From: Talinum fruticosum
Lineage: Eukaryota; Streptophyta; Magnoliopsida; Caryophyllales; Talinaceae
Length of the DNA: 64,000 nt
Reading direction: 5' to 3'
NCBI GenBank assembly: GCA_021018815.1
Contig: JAITYX010000054.1
Coordinates: forward strand, 3,720,001-3,784,000
Shown here: in pieces, positions 34,401 to 46,181 of the stretch
Layout: every line of letters begins with the position of its first letter
Numbering within the stretch: position 1 is the first letter of the stretch
Notes under the pieces: model-generated
The model's input: only the letters and a program-made list of their open reading frames with translations
What the model was told of the DNA's origin: nothing
Database searches by the model: none
Program-made: the position numbers and the translations under genes

Positions 34401-35035
34401 AAACAAATGCAAAGATTTTTAGGTTGTCTTAATTATGTTTCTGATTTTTTCCCAAATCTACGACATATATGTGCTCCTCTATTTAGAAGGCTTAGGAAGA
34501 AGCTCATTCCTCGGACAAAACAATATACCAAAATAGTAAGACAAATTCAGCATAGTGTTAAATCTTTACCTTGTCTTAGCATACCTCATCTAAATGCATA
34601 TATGATAGTTGAAATAGGTGCATCCGATATATGATATGGTGGTATACTCAAGCAAAAAATGACAAGTCCCGACAAAAGAGTACAACTTGTACAATTTCAT
34701 TCAAGAATATGGCTCGATCCTCAACATAACTATTCTACTATTAAAAAGGAAATTTATCAATTGTTCTTTGTGTTTTAAAGTTTCAAGATGATTTATTCTA
34801 TAAAAAAATTCCTTTTAAGAATAGTTTGTACAGACTACTAAAGATGTTTTACAAAAGGATGAAAAAATTTGGTTTCTAAACAAATCTTCGTCGGATGGCA
34901 AGCAATTTTATCTTCTTTTGATTTTCAAATAAAATTTATTAAAGGAGAAAGCAATTTACTTCCAGATTTTCTTATTAGAGAGTTTTACAACGAAAGAATG
35001 ACAAGACAAAAATTTTGCAGGAGTGACCATGTGTA
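34401..35035 (+). pseudogene. Viral RNase H region (endogenous pararetrovirus)
   Basis: Begins with the RT connection (RFLGCLNYVSDFFPNLRHIC at about 34410-34469). RNase H-like blocks follow near 34600-35000, with ASDI where the first catalytic Asp segment is expected, then QFHSRIW and NYSTIKKEI. Multiple stops. Confidence 0.7.
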
Positions 35036-35690
35036 AATAGAAGGACAAAGGAAAAGGTATACAAAAGGTCGAAGATTACTAGTTCTTTAATCTACCCTAG
35101 GCAAGAGCATCAAAACCCAACTAGCTTGAACCATCTTCTATTAATCCTTCTATTCAGACAAAAAGAAAAATTTTTCAAGTACAAAAGGGTCACAAAAATC
35201 CCGTTCAAAAGGTTTATCACAAAAGCAACGGGATCTTTTAGAAATTCTTAAAGATGAGCCTGAATATTGAAAAATTATTTACAAAAGCTTATGGCACAGG
35301 ACAATTCAAACAGTGATGAAGATGCTGATTCTACGGCATCCTCTACACACCCTGATCCATTTGGAGGTCCTTGTTTGCAAGACCCCTTTGAGACTAAAAA
35401 AAAAAAAAAAAAGAACCCGTAGGTCACCCCTAACAAAAGTAAAGGGCATTTTCTAACCATTGTCGCTTTGTAGGTATGTTGAGCAAACCTTACTACGGTT
35501 CATCTACATATCCAGGATACTTACAAATCTTAGCCTACTTAAATTTATCCTACTTTATCCTATTGCATAGCCTTTTCAGAAGGTATGACAAAAAGAAGGA
35601 AGAAGACAATTTGGCTATCAAAAATTATAACATAAAGAAGAAACAAGAGCATGAGGTTTCGGAAGAAGAACGTGAAGCTATGACATAAAG
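35036..35690 (+). pseudogene. Small ORFs downstream of viral RNase H
   Basis: A short frame near 35291-35440 starts MAQDNSNSDEDADSTASSTH and ends in a Lys-rich run. The second, 35476-35688, has a hydrophobic start and a Lys/Glu-rich end. Florendovirus-type viruses have a second ORF here; whether these correspond is unknown. Confidence 0.4.
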
Positions 35691-35860
35691 ATATCATGTC
35701 AAAAAAGAAAGAAGACAATTTGTCTTTTAAAGAATGATGTCCTTCTCTACCTCAAGATTCCATACATTTGCTATATAACGATGTTTTTCCATTAGGTGAA
35801 GGCATCAGCTTTTTCACGAGTGAAATTAGAGAGTACTTAAGTGTATTAATTCCTCTCGTA
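35685..35860 (+). promoter_or_regulatory. Candidate pararetroviral promoter
   Basis: A TATATAA box at about 35773-35779 lies in the intergenic position expected for the pregenomic promoter. About 90 bases upstream, at 35681-35701, is the palindrome TGACATAAAGATATCATGTCA (half-sites TGACAT and ATGTCA), of the TGAC-type that bZIP factors recognise. Downstream to about 36030 is AT-rich leader-like sequence with no ORF. Confidence 0.4.
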
Positions 35861-36050
35861 TTTTGAAGACCAGTTTGATTTTGTTTAAGCAAGTTTTCTT
35901 ATTTTTGTGACAAATATTGTAAGTATTCTATTTACAATTTTGTTATATTTTATAAAATTTGAAGTTAGTGTTATATTTTGAAGTTTATTTATATTCATCT
36001 TTTATTAGTCAGATTTTATTAAGTTTTACGTTACTCTAATGTTTATTATT

Positions 36051-37331
36051 CTAGGATCCTGCTAAGCTAGTATCGAGTCGATGTATGTAATGGAGCAGAG
36101 GTAGGTGGAGGAGATGTAGGGGAATAGAGGTAGAGGGAGCAGAGGCAATAAGAGGAAGAGTTGTGATTGTTTGGATTTTCCTTGGCCTGCCACAAGGTTT
36201 AGGCTCCTTATTTTTAGGTTGCCTTTTTCTCTTCCTTAATAATCTTCCAAATTTATCCGTTCGCTTCCCACAAGTATAGGAATTGTTTCCAAGATTAAAA
36301 CATTTTGTACACCTGTGTACCAAAGTTAGGCAAAAAATATGAATATATCAGGTTGAGGGAAAAAGTCCTCTACATAGAAGGATAAGGTTATTGTGGGAAA
36401 AACCAGCAATAGGATGAAACACCTATGAAAGGGAAAATAACATTTTTTCTAAATTTTACCTGGTGTGCCAATCCCTTGTAGTTTATGCGAGAATTGGAAA
36501 TCATGCTTGAGGATAAGGTTCTACCTCTCTTCTCTTGTGTTCTACTAGCTTGCTAGGCTTAACTTGATGGTGAGGGGGATCTAACTCTGGCAAGTTCCTC
36601 TCTTCCCACATAGAAGGATCAGCAATAGGATGAATGATGTGGTTATAGAGGTTGTTGTATGTTTCTATACTAAAATAGTCCTCCACATAATCATCTAATG
36701 AGTGTTTCATCCTTACAATACACCTTGTTGCATGCTTACAAGGGATTCCTGTATGCTGCCACCTTCTACAATCACAAAACTTATCATTCAACCTAACTGT
36801 GAATTTGGTTTGTCCCTCTTTTACATCAAATTCCCCATTTCCTGCATGAAGGATGCTTGAACAATTCCTAATATCCACCTCTATCTCTCTCAACTTCCTC
36901 TCAACAAAAGGCACTAGTTTACCTTCCTAACTTTGTGCCTTTTCATACCTCTTCACAAACCTATGACCAATTAACTTCCTAATTTCCTCAAGCATAGACA
37001 AGTAAGGCAATCCTCTATAGTTCATAATGGCATGATTAAAACTCTCAACAAAGTTATTAGTATTATCCTCACACTTCAAGTTCACATCAAACTTAAACCT
37101 AGCCCATAATTCTAATGGCTCATTATCTCTAAACCAATGGTATGCATTTAGATCTTGCTTCTTAATTTTTTCCATGGCCTTTAGATGCATAAAAGGGGCA
37201 TAGGCATTTGCAGCAACGTAAATGCATGGAACCGAGCACTTATAGAAAGCAAGTAAATTTCTTAAAGTTATGTAAAAGTATGCAAATAAGGCAAATTGAA
37301 GACTAAAATGGACAGCAAATAAGGCATACAT
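36051..37331 (-). CDS. MULE transposase, C-terminal half with SWIM zinc finger
   Basis: The minus strand reads LKAMEKIKKQDLNAYHWFRD, then NNFVESFNHAIMNYRGLPYL and IRKLIGHRFVKRYEKAQS (37200-36930), the region after the DDE core. At 36914-36501 is the SWIM finger CDCRRWQHTGIPCKHA (CxC...CxH). A probable intron (36324-36500) has donor CCAG/GTAAAATT and acceptor TTGGTACACAG on the minus strand. The last exon (to 36051) has a zinc knuckle CTKCFNLGNNSYTC in which the usual His is Asn, then a basic GRPRK AT-hook-like end. Confidence 0.88.
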
Positions 37332-37525
37332 AATGCAAATATTGCGAATTGGAGAGTAAAATGGACAGCAAATAAGGCATGTATAATGAACTTAAAAAAT
37401 AGGACATCAAGCACAGACAAACTAGACAACAATGTAAAAGTACGCATACATTATGCAAATATTGCAAACTGGATAGTAAATATCGTAAAATTAATGAACT
37501 TAAAAAATTAGACAACAAGCACAAA
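37260..37525. repeat. Degenerate tandem repeats in MULE intron-like region
   Basis: Repeated words such as CAAATAAGGCA, TGCAAATATTGC and GGATAGTAAATAT recur at irregular spacing. They continue at 50518-50565 beyond the Tat insertion, showing both flanks were once adjacent. Confidence 0.6.
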
Positions 37526-39458
37526 TGTAGACACCTAAAAAGTGTCATCCCTTATCTCTTTATTCTCTATTTTATTCTGTTGGCCCGATGATGATAATCA
37601 CCAATCCTCTTTGTGGATTTTGATCTCGGACCGTGATCGATTGGTGCGACATAAACCGGTAAACCACAAAAAAACCCCTAGCACCACATAAACAGACTTT
37701 TCGCCTTGGGTAGGTCCACAAATCCTATTTCTTTCGGACCATCCAACAACCGGGCCGAGCCTTTAGAGATTATGGAGTCCGATGTCTGTGTCCCGGGAAA
37801 TTCCAAGTTCGGAGTACTACATTCTAGTTTTGTTCAAATCATACAAGGAGCTAAAGACCGGAAGACAGCATTAAAGCGTTGCATTTCATGATCGGGAGCA
37901 TCAAAGTGTTGCATTTAAGATTTATAGGACAATCCACACGAGACTAGAAGCTTCCCCTCGAAACGACGTCGTCGTCGGCGCCTGCCTTCTAGAAGCATTA
38001 AGTGGAACATTGCGTTTTCGCTTGGAGAGTCCTTTGGAGACACACTAGGGCATGAAAACTAGGAGTGCCCGATTGGTTGGCGCCGCCAACTGGATCCTAT
38101 TCGGTTTTATCTCTTTCTGTTTCGTTTCTATCTCTTAGGAATTGGCCCGATTTATTTTAGCTACTTGGACGATCGATTAGAGGCAAACCCTATGTCATTT
38201 GTGACCTAGGTCTTCTCCTATAAATACAGAGCCTTGGCTCTCATTCTAATATGGCTTCTTGCCTTAGCATCACGCTACACGAAGCTCACTAGAATACTCT
38301 ACTCTAAATGTTACTCTACTAAAATTGATCTTGAACATTCATCTTCTCTACTTACTACCGTTGAATGCGTGCAAAGAGCTAAAGAATATTCAGTTATTCC
38401 GATCTCTACGCACTCATTCAACCGATCATTACCACTCCCTACACACATATCTCACAAAAACAAGCCCTTCTCTTTTGTTTGTCGCCGTTGCATCGAGAGA
38501 TCCAATGTTGAGATCCGGATCAATAAGGTGGGACAACCGGAGGACAATCATTTAGCCTTCGAATGGTTTATTTATTTATGTGCTTTTTATTGCTTTCCGT
38601 ATTGTGGTTTAAGAGATGTAATCACTTCTTTAAATTCCTCACCGACCAATGTAATTCTTTTAGATTTCTCGCTTTCTTTTCTTTTTCCGCTTTCTTTACT
38701 TTCCGCCTTTATCGTTTTCCTTTATTATGTTTGGTTGCTTTAATTTTGCTCAGCATGTCACTTACTTGCTTGTTTTACATTATTTGAATTCACTACTCAA
38801 ACTAGTAATGGTTGTCTTCGGACGGGGAACGAAAGGGTTTATCCCTACGTTTCGTACCTCGCCCGCGAATCCGATTCTCGGTTCAAAGACTGATGGAGTC
38901 ATTTTTAGCCTCTTTTAGTCTTAGTTTTCCCATACAATGATTGGAAGAGCAAAATTTTTATTTTGTTTTGTTAGTTTTTCTTTCCTAAAAATTGATCTGG
39001 CGACTCCCTTATTTTATGTTTTATTCTATTCAAATTTGCATCTCGTTGTTTTCCGGTTGCAAGAATAATAAGAATAGGTTCTAGATCCGCCAACCAGGGC
39101 ACGAGGCTATGGGTGATCCCGTCAGCCCCTTCCTCTAGCCGGCGCCGGCCACCACCGGGTTTCACACCAATCTAGCCCTACAGCCTCACGGCTAGATCAA
39201 AACCCTAATTTTATTTATTCCTTTATTAGAAAATAAGAGCCCGAGAATTTTGAAAATATTTACTAAAACAAAATAACTAATACAACCGCTATTCAAACTT
39301 TGCCTAATCATATTTAATAAAACTCGAAAATCTTAATAAAAAGGTTCATCCCCACATTCCAAATCGACTTTCAAAACCATCTTTAAAAATAATCTTCAAA
39401 AAGAGACCCGACACAAGTGGGGAAGCTCTGCGAGCCCGGGCCACCATGCTTCCTACGA
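37526..39458 (+). repeat. Tat copy A 5' LTR (1933 bp)
   Basis: Begins TGTAGACACCTAAAAAGTGTC-type sequence and ends CTTCCTACG. TATAAATA at 38219-38226. The 169-codon frame 38234-38743 lies in the transcribed part and is probably incidental. Confidence 0.88.
38219..38226 (+). promoter_or_regulatory. TATA box of Tat LTR (copy A, 5')
   Basis: CCTATAAATACAGAGCC, conserved in the other three Tat LTRs at 40520-40527, 47464-47471 (minus) and 49207-49214. Confidence 0.72.
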
Positions 39459-39459
39459 G

Positions 39460-39479
39460 TGGCAACTCCGCTGGGGATA
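39460..39479 (+). other. Tat primer-binding site
   Basis: TGGCAACTCCGCTGGGGATA. The Ogre/Tat type PBS, usually assigned to tRNA-Arg; the tRNA assignment is from memory of the family. Confidence 0.65.
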
Positions 39480-39646
39480 AACTTTTTATTAAGAGGGTGA
39501 AGCTTGAAAATTTGAGTAGTGTGTTTTAATGATGTGCTTGTATTAGGCATCTCGCATTTAGCAACCTTTGAACTAGTTTAAATATTATTTTGGACCCTAG
39601 GAAAACTTTATTATACCCCCTGTTTACCCTTTCCGGAGAGAGACCC
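39480..39646 (+). other. Remnant of copy A leader
   Basis: Homologous to 41749-41935, then interrupted by the next LTR start TGTACACACC at 39647. Confidence 0.75.
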
Positions 39647-41727
39647 TGTACACACCTAAAAAGTGTCATCCTTTTCTCTGTTTTTGTTTGTTCGCCCGGT
39701 GATGATAATCCCGAGTGCTTGTTTGAGGATGTGGATCATGAGTTGTGTTTGATTGATGCGACGGAAGCCAATAAACCACAAAGAACCCCTAGCACCACAT
39801 AAATAGCCTTTTGCCTTGGGTCAATCCAAAATCCCCTTTTCTTTCAAACGATCCAAAACCAGGCCAAGCCTTCGGAGACAACGGAGTCCAAGTGCCACGT
39901 GCACGGGAATTCCATGCTCGAATACTGCGTTTCACTTCAGCCCAACCAGGCAAGGAGCTGAAGACATCAAGATGACGTTCGACACTACATTTCATGATCA
40001 CAAGCATCAAAGTGCTGCGTTTTGGCTCCAAGACAATCCACCCGAGACTACAAACATGCATCCGACATCAAAATTAGAACTCGCCAAAAATAGAAACCAA
40101 CAAAAAATGGAAACCTGCCAAAAATGAAAACTTTTCATTTTTGAAAAGGTGCTATGGTCGGTGCTTGGCCCCCTAAAATGTTAAGTGGAACGTTGCGTTT
40201 TGCCTCGGAGACTCCCTTGGAAACACGCTAAGGCATAAAACCCCGGGCAACCTCTTGTGGCCGGTGCACGCCTTCTACAAACCAAAAATGAAATGTTGCG
40301 TTATGCCCCGAGACTCCCTTGGAGACACGCTAGGGAACAAAACCCTAGGTGTGTACCGATTGGCTAGGGCCCGCCTCACCCCATTTATTCGATTCTCGGC
40401 GCTTTATCCTTTACTTTATCCGGTCTTATCACTTTGATCCTGGCTCGGTTTATGTTTATCTGCTGCTGGACTGGCTGGCCGAGCCTAAACCTAGGTCATT
40501 GCTTGACCTAATCTCTCCTTATAAATATAGAGCCTTGGCTTTCAGTCCCACATGGCTTCCTACCTTAGCATCATGTTGCTACATTCCACCTAAATGGCTT
40601 ATCCCTTACTCGTTATGTTATCGAAACAAGATTAAGAGTCGCTGAATAGTCTCATTAATTTTCCGATCTCTTAGTCTCTTTTCAGCCTATCCACATTCTA
40701 CTCTCCAAACTCACCACATTTGATCCCTAAACTACATCGAGTCACACATCTATATACCTATCTCCACAAAAACTCACAAAAAGCCTCTTCAATTCACCAC
40801 CGTCACATCAAGAGATCCGGATCCGAGATCCGGATCGGCGAGTGGGACAACCTAAGGGCACAGATCCAGTTTTGAAAACGGTTTACTTTATTTATATGTT
40901 TTATTTATCGCTTTCGTATTGTGGATTCGAGATGTATTGCATTTAATTCCTCCCCACCCGATGTAATCTTTTAATTTTCCGCTTTCTTTTCGCTTTGCCC
41001 TTTCTTTTCTTTTCGTTTCCACCTTTATCGCTTTCTTTAGTTCTGCCTTTATCGCTTTCTTTACCATGTTTTGGTTGCTTTAATTTCGCTTTGCATGTGG
41101 TTTGCTTGCTTTTGTACATTATTTAAATTCACTACTCGAACTAAAAATGGTCGTCTTCGAATGGGTAGAATGGAAGGGTTTATCCCTACGTTTCATACCC
41201 TCGCCGCTGAATCCGATTCTCGGTTCCAAGACTAATGGAGTCAATTTTTAGCCTCTTCTTTTGTTAGTTTTCCCATACTAAGATTGGAAGAGCAAATTTT
41301 TATTTTGTTTTCGTTAGTTTTTCTTTCCTAAAAATGTACTCGGCGATACTTCTTTCACTTTACTTCCTTTCAATTGCATCTCGGCCTTCTTTTTTACAGA
41401 CAGGATAAAAATTTAGGCCTCCTGATCTGCCAACCGTGGCAGAGGCCGAGGCTGATATCTCAACCCCGGCCTCTAACTAGCACCAGCCTCTCCCGATGCA
41501 GGCCATTGCCCGCACCGTGAGATCAGCCGTGGTGGCTTCGGTCCACACCAATCTGGCCTTAAATTAATTCATTTTAAATTAGATTTAATAAAATTCGAAA
41601 ATCTTAATAAAAGGTTCATCCCCACATTCAAAAGTCATTTCAAAATCCATCTTCAAAATCAATCTTTAAAAAAGAACCGACATTAGTGGGGAAGCTCGGC
41701 GGGCTCCGGCCGGCCATGGTTCCTATA
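39647..41727 (+). repeat. Tat copy B 5' LTR (2081 bp)
   Basis: Begins TGTACACACCTAAAAAGTG, ends TTCCTATA, TATAAATA at 40520-40527. Contains an additional internal segment around 40060-40330 with two near-identical CTAAGGCATAAAACC-like blocks, making it longer than copy A. Confidence 0.87.
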
Positions 41728-41728
41728 G

Positions 41729-41748
41729 TGGCGACTCCACTGGGGATA
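41729..41748 (+). other. Tat primer-binding site, copy B
   Basis: TGGCGACTCCACTGGGGATA, one base after the LTR. Confidence 0.68.
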
Positions 41749-43020
41749 AATTTTTTATTAAGAGGGCAAAACTTGAAAATTTAAGTAGTGAGTTTTAATG
41801 ATGTGCTTGCATTAGGCATCATGCACTTAGCAGCCTTTGAACTATTTTAAATACTTGTTTTGGACCACTAGGAAAACTTTACTTGTACCCCTGTTTAACC
41901 CTTTCTAGAGAGAGGCTCCCACTTGTTTCATCGCGAGCCCAACAAGGCTTGATTTACCAAGGAAGCCTACCTCCTCTCGTATGGCACACACTCTTGGGCT
42001 AAACCTTTTTGTTCACCAAGAGGCACTAGAATTCCGGATCCATGTAACCCATGGGGGACCAAATTTCGGAGTACGTGTCACCATGTATCCAAATTCTTGA
42101 ACTCTTTGACCATAGACCCTTTGACAATTAGGTCACGTTGCCTTCATTTGCATGCTTGTATGAGTATGTTTATTTTTTAGATTTAATCTTCTACTTGTGA
42201 GCCTTTAAGGATAGGTGAGGAGCGCTGAATAATCCTTGCATGGCTGCAAAATAAATTTTTGAGTAGGTCCAATTATGCGCATTTTAGCTTAAAGGTCCAA
42301 AATTACATTCGCCTTTTAGGTCGGTCCATTCATTCCATTTGCATTCCTTTTTGCATTTAGTCAAATTAAATTTCATCTCAATTAAGGTGTGTCCGCATTT
42401 TATTTTTGCGTTAGCCAAAATAAATTTCATCTCAATTAAGGTAAGTCCACATTTCATTTTTTGTTAGCCCAAATAAACCGCATCCGAAATAGGTGAGTCC
42501 ATATTTGCATTTCTTTTTGCATTTTGCCCAAGTCAAAATCATCTCAAGATAGGTGAGTGTATATTTGCATTCATTTTGCATTAGCCCAATTTAAATTTCA
42601 TCTTAGAATAGGTCAGTCCAATATTGCAGTTCATTTTGCATTAGCCAATTTAAATTTCATCCCAATAAGGATGAGTCCATTTCATTTTGCATTAACCCAA
42701 TTCAAATTTCATCTCAACATAGGTGAGTCTATATTTGCATTCATTTTGCATTAGCCCAATTCAAATTCATCTCGAATTAGGAGAGTCTTTCATTTGCATT
42801 AGCCAAATAAAAATTCATCTCGGATTAGGAGAGTTTGCTTTGCATTTTCATTTATCATTTAGCCAAAACAAATTCATCTATGCATTTCGGTTATGCACTA
42901 GCCAAATTATAGAATCATCTCATATTAAGGCATTGCATCAATGCATACATTCCTTTCCATTTGTTTTGCATCCGTTTATGTGCATCCAAATAAAAGAACA
43001 TATCATTTTTCTTTTCACCT
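41749..43020 (+). other. Tat copy B leader with minisatellite
   Basis: A long untranslated leader. From about 42290 to 42940 it is built of degenerate units of roughly 40-60 bp around TTTGCATTAGCCAAATTAAA and TTCATCTCAATTAGGTGAGT. No ORF is supported here. Confidence 0.75.
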
Positions 43021-44111
43021 AAGATCAGTCTTCCTCGGGTCAAGCACTTAAGCCCCATCTCCCTTAGAAGTTCCTCCACGAGCCAATCCCGAGCGTACTT
43101 TTTGGGATATAGGATAAGGAAATCCTATGCAAGTCGGGAATCCTAGCACAAAACGTCTAGGAAGTAAGAGATCTACTTCAACACCAGCACAAGTCAACAC
43201 CGATAGGTCCCAAATTAGCACGTACCACACCAGTACATCCCTCTTTAGTTATGACACGGTGCGTCGTCCAAGGTCTAAACTCAATCCTCCTCCAAAAATG
43301 GCCAACCAGCCAAAGCAAACTCCCTTCTTACCCTTGTTCAAAGAGTCTCGTTGCTAAGCTAGAAGCTAGGCTTGATACCTAAGATAAGTTGATTGAGTTT
43401 ATATCTCGAATACATTAGTTTCATTCGCGAAGAACTGGAGAGGAAATTAAGTCCAAAGGGAAAGGAAAAGAAGGAGAAGGAACTTACCCGGAACCTCAGC
43501 CCCAGACCTCAATCTGATCCAAGAATAAATCAAATAGAGAAGATGTTATAGGAATCCTCGATGTTTAATCGCTACTATCTAGCCCAAGGATTCACTTCAA
43601 TCCCTAAAGGTAAGCTACCCCCTAAGTTTACCATGCCTAACATCAAGTTTCATTGAACAAAGAACCCTCACCATCACGTGATAAACTTTGTGGGGGTAAT
43701 GACTTTGAAAAATTTACCGAAGGACACTTATCACATCATCTTCCCTGGACATTTAACACGGATGTCATGAAATGGTACAATGCTATTGACCCACGCAAGG
43801 TCACAAACCGGCAGGATCATTGTCGGGAGTTCCTACATCAATACTCTTACAATAGTGATATACCAGTCACAATTTAGAATCTAGAATTGATCAAGTATGG
43901 AGACGATGAAGGCTTCACTGACTTCCTTGCTCGTAGGAGGGCAACAACCGCCCACATGACTAATCGGCCATCTAAAAAGGATCGAGTCAGGATAATCATC
44001 AAGAACCTACAACCTGCCTATCATCGGCACCTGAAGTTCTTGCCTATCATGGACTTCAAAACACTCAGCGATGTTGGCATGCTTATAGAAGAAGAGCAGA
44101 CATCCGACTAG
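43020..44111 (+). CDS. gag: Tat Gag (copy B), frameshifted
   Basis: Pieces are 43127-43357 (basic, Ser/Thr-rich N-terminal part), about 43570-43655 (YYLAQGFTSIPKGKLPPKFT then MPNIKF), 43653-43877 (HLPWTFNTDVMKWYNAIDPR) and 43887-44111 (DFLARRRATTAHMTNRPSKK then DRVRIIIKNLQPAYHRHL). This is the retrotransposon-gag domain of the Tat/Ogre type. It ends at a stop at 44109. No protease, RT or RNase H follows, so copy B is truncated after Gag. Confidence 0.78.
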
Positions 44112-44640
44112 AATACCATCCAATGAGCCCACTACTCATCAAAGATGCGAATAAAGCTTGTATTTCCCTTTTTCATATCTATGTCTATTTGCTTTGTCCA
44201 TTTTCCTTATCCACTGTATTTCCTTTTCCTGTCTTATAGATAAAAAAACAAAACAAAACCAAATCAGCTATTCCTTTTTGAACTACGAAGGCTCGATTTC
44301 CGCTATTGCGGATACGTAGGAAGCCCACGAGGTCTTGCCCTAAGCCTTATCTTGATCCCAGTTTCCATTTTCAATTTCCCAAATCCCAAAAAAAACCACT
44401 TTGCCCTATCCAAAGGAACATAAACCCATTGGGAAAATGCATTGAATCATTAAGAAGCATGCCAGTCAAATTCAACATTAAACCGTTAGGAGCACGGTTC
44501 ACCATCAGCAACAAGCACATCGTAGTTCGTGTGACCTATCCTTATTTAGGCTTTACTTTAGGGAATGGGGGCTAAAGTGCAGTTTTTTTTTTTTTTTTTT
44601 GTTTTTGTCTTTTTTAACTTTTTTGCATCATCTTGATAAA
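44112..44640 (+). other. Post-Gag Tat segment
   Basis: Contains TTTTTGAACTACGAAGGCTC and GCGGATACGTAGGAAGCC, a block widely conserved in Tat-lineage elements. It is followed by a purine-rich GGGAATGGGGGCTAAAG and a 20-base T run (44583-44602). No supported gene. Confidence 0.6.
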
Positions 44641-45755
44641 AGAATGCATTTATTCTTAGAATTGAGTCTTACATACATCTCCTTTGCATGAGTCAAACTT
44701 CTAGGCCTCATTGCTCGAGAAAACGGTACCTTCTTCCTCATAGCACGCATTCTTGGGCTAAACCTTTTGGCACTGAGAATCCTGGTTGGTATCCTTATCC
44801 GTGCAACCCATAGGAGACCAAATTCTCGGACTATGTGTCGCCATGTATCCAAACTCTTGAACTCTTTGGCCATAGAACTTTTTGGACTTTTAGTTGTCAC
44901 GCAGACTTCATTTGCATGCTTGAATGAGTGTTTGTGTTTTAGATTTTATCTTTTGTTCGTGAGCCTTTAGGGATAGGTGAGGAGTGCTAACTAGACCCTT
45001 CATGGGTGAAAATAAAACACTTTAATGAATTTCCTAAAGTCAATCCGTTATGTGCATTTAGCCAAAAGTCAAAATTCCTTTCTCCTATTAGGGTTGGTCC
45101 ATTGTTTGCACTTCCATGTCATTCCAAAAAAATTTCTTTTAGTAGTCTAAGTAGTCTTTATTTGTGAAAGGGTCTTATCGGGCGTCCCCTTCTCTTATTA
45201 TTTAGTTTTTTTTCTCATTCTAACTTCACATTCGCATTAGCCAAATAAAATCGTCTCATATTAGGTGAGTCCATTTACAGTAGCCAAATAAAATCATCTC
45301 ATATTAGGTGAGCTTAATAAAATCATCTCATATTAGGTGAGCTTAATAAAATCATCTCATATTAGGTGAGTTCATTTGCATTAGCCAAGTAAAATCGTCT
45401 CATATTAGGTGAGTCCATTTGCGTTAACCAAATAAAATCAACTCATATTAGATGAGTCTATTTGCATTAGCAAAATAAAAGCATTTCATAATAAGGTAAG
45501 TCGTTTTGCATTTAGAATTCATCTTCACGCTAGGTCAGTCCGTTCTTTTTCATTTGCATGTAGTCTAAAATCATCTCAAGTAAGGAAATGCACTATCATA
45601 TGGAAAGCATTTTTCTTTGAGGATCATCCATCTAGTAGATTATCATCTCGATTAAGTCATGCATCATCCCATTCTTTATGTGCATCCATATAAAAATATC
45701 CCTAGTTTCTCCGGGTCTTGTGCTTAAACTCATTCAAGCATGCACATGGAGTATG
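44641..45755 (+). repeat. Second Tat leader fragment, forward, with minisatellite
   Basis: Matches 41940-43030. It has a much cleaner minisatellite at 45235-45500, with units around CCAAATAAAATCATCTCATA then TTAGGTGAGTCCATTTGCAT. Confidence 0.78.
45235..45500 (+). repeat. Minisatellite, unit about 43 bp (locally 29 bp)
   Basis: Six to seven units of AATAAAATCATCTCATATTA then GGTGAGTCCATTTGCATTAG. A shorter internal variant (AATAAAATCATCTCATATTA GGTGAGCTT) is repeated back to back at 45300-45370. Confidence 0.88.
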
Positions 45756-45756
45756 G

Positions 45757-46161
45757 GTGACACCTAAAAGTCCAAAAGTTCTATGGTCAAAGAGTTCAAG
45801 AGTTTAGATACATGATGACATCTAGTCCGAGAATTTGGTCCCCCATGGGTTGAACGGATAAGGATACCAACTAGAATTCTCGGTGCCTCTTGGTAAACCA
45901 AAGGGTTTAACCCAAGAGTGTGTGTTACGAGGGAGGAGGTACCGTTTCCTTGGGCAATCAAGCCTAGTTAGGCCTGCCTAAAGGAACCAAGTGGGAGCCT
46001 CTCTCCGGAAAGGGTAAACAGGGGGTACAATAAAGTTTTCCTAGTGGTCCAAAATAATATTTAAACTGGTTCAAAGGTTGCTAAATGCGGATGCCTAATA
46101 CAAGCACATAAGTAAACTCACTACTTCAATTTTCAAATTTCGCCCTCTTAATAACAATTTT
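45757..46161 (-). other. Tat copy C leader, reverse, truncated
   Basis: Reverse complement of the copy B leader start (41760-42150). It meets the forward leader fragment near 45756, making an inverted junction. Confidence 0.78.
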
Positions 46162-46180
46162 ATCCCTAGTGGAGTTTCCA
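46162..46180 (-). other. Tat primer-binding site, copy C
   Basis: The minus strand reads TGGAAACTCCACTAGGGAT, a mutated version of the PBS in copies A and B. Confidence 0.6.
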
Positions 46181-46181
46181 T

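Larger units (their letters stand above)
10267..36030 (+). mobile_element. Endogenous pararetrovirus (Caulimoviridae-like), split by nested insertions
   Basis: An ancient viral integration in two pieces, 10267-11287 and 30486 to roughly 36030. The target duplication GTAGG (11283-11287 and 30481-30485) of the inserted LTR shows the two pieces were once continuous. Order: movement protein, coat-protein-like region, CCHC knuckle, protease, RT, RNase H, small downstream ORFs, promoter/leader. A movement protein in front of capsid and pol in apparently one reading block resembles petuvirus/florendovirus-type viruses; genus is inferred. It carries many stops and frame changes and is a fossil. The outer boundaries are uncertain; the left one abuts the chromovirus LTR. 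Confidence 0.8.

Noticed and set aside
38234..38743. 169-codon plus-strand ORF in a Tat LTR
   Set aside because: It lies in the transcribed part of the LTR, has low-complexity Phe/Leu/Ser-rich composition, and is not kept in the other three LTR copies in one frame.
42290..45500. Regularly spaced repeats considered as a CRISPR-like array
   Set aside because: Units are contiguous and diverged, without unique spacers, inside a plant retrotransposon leader.
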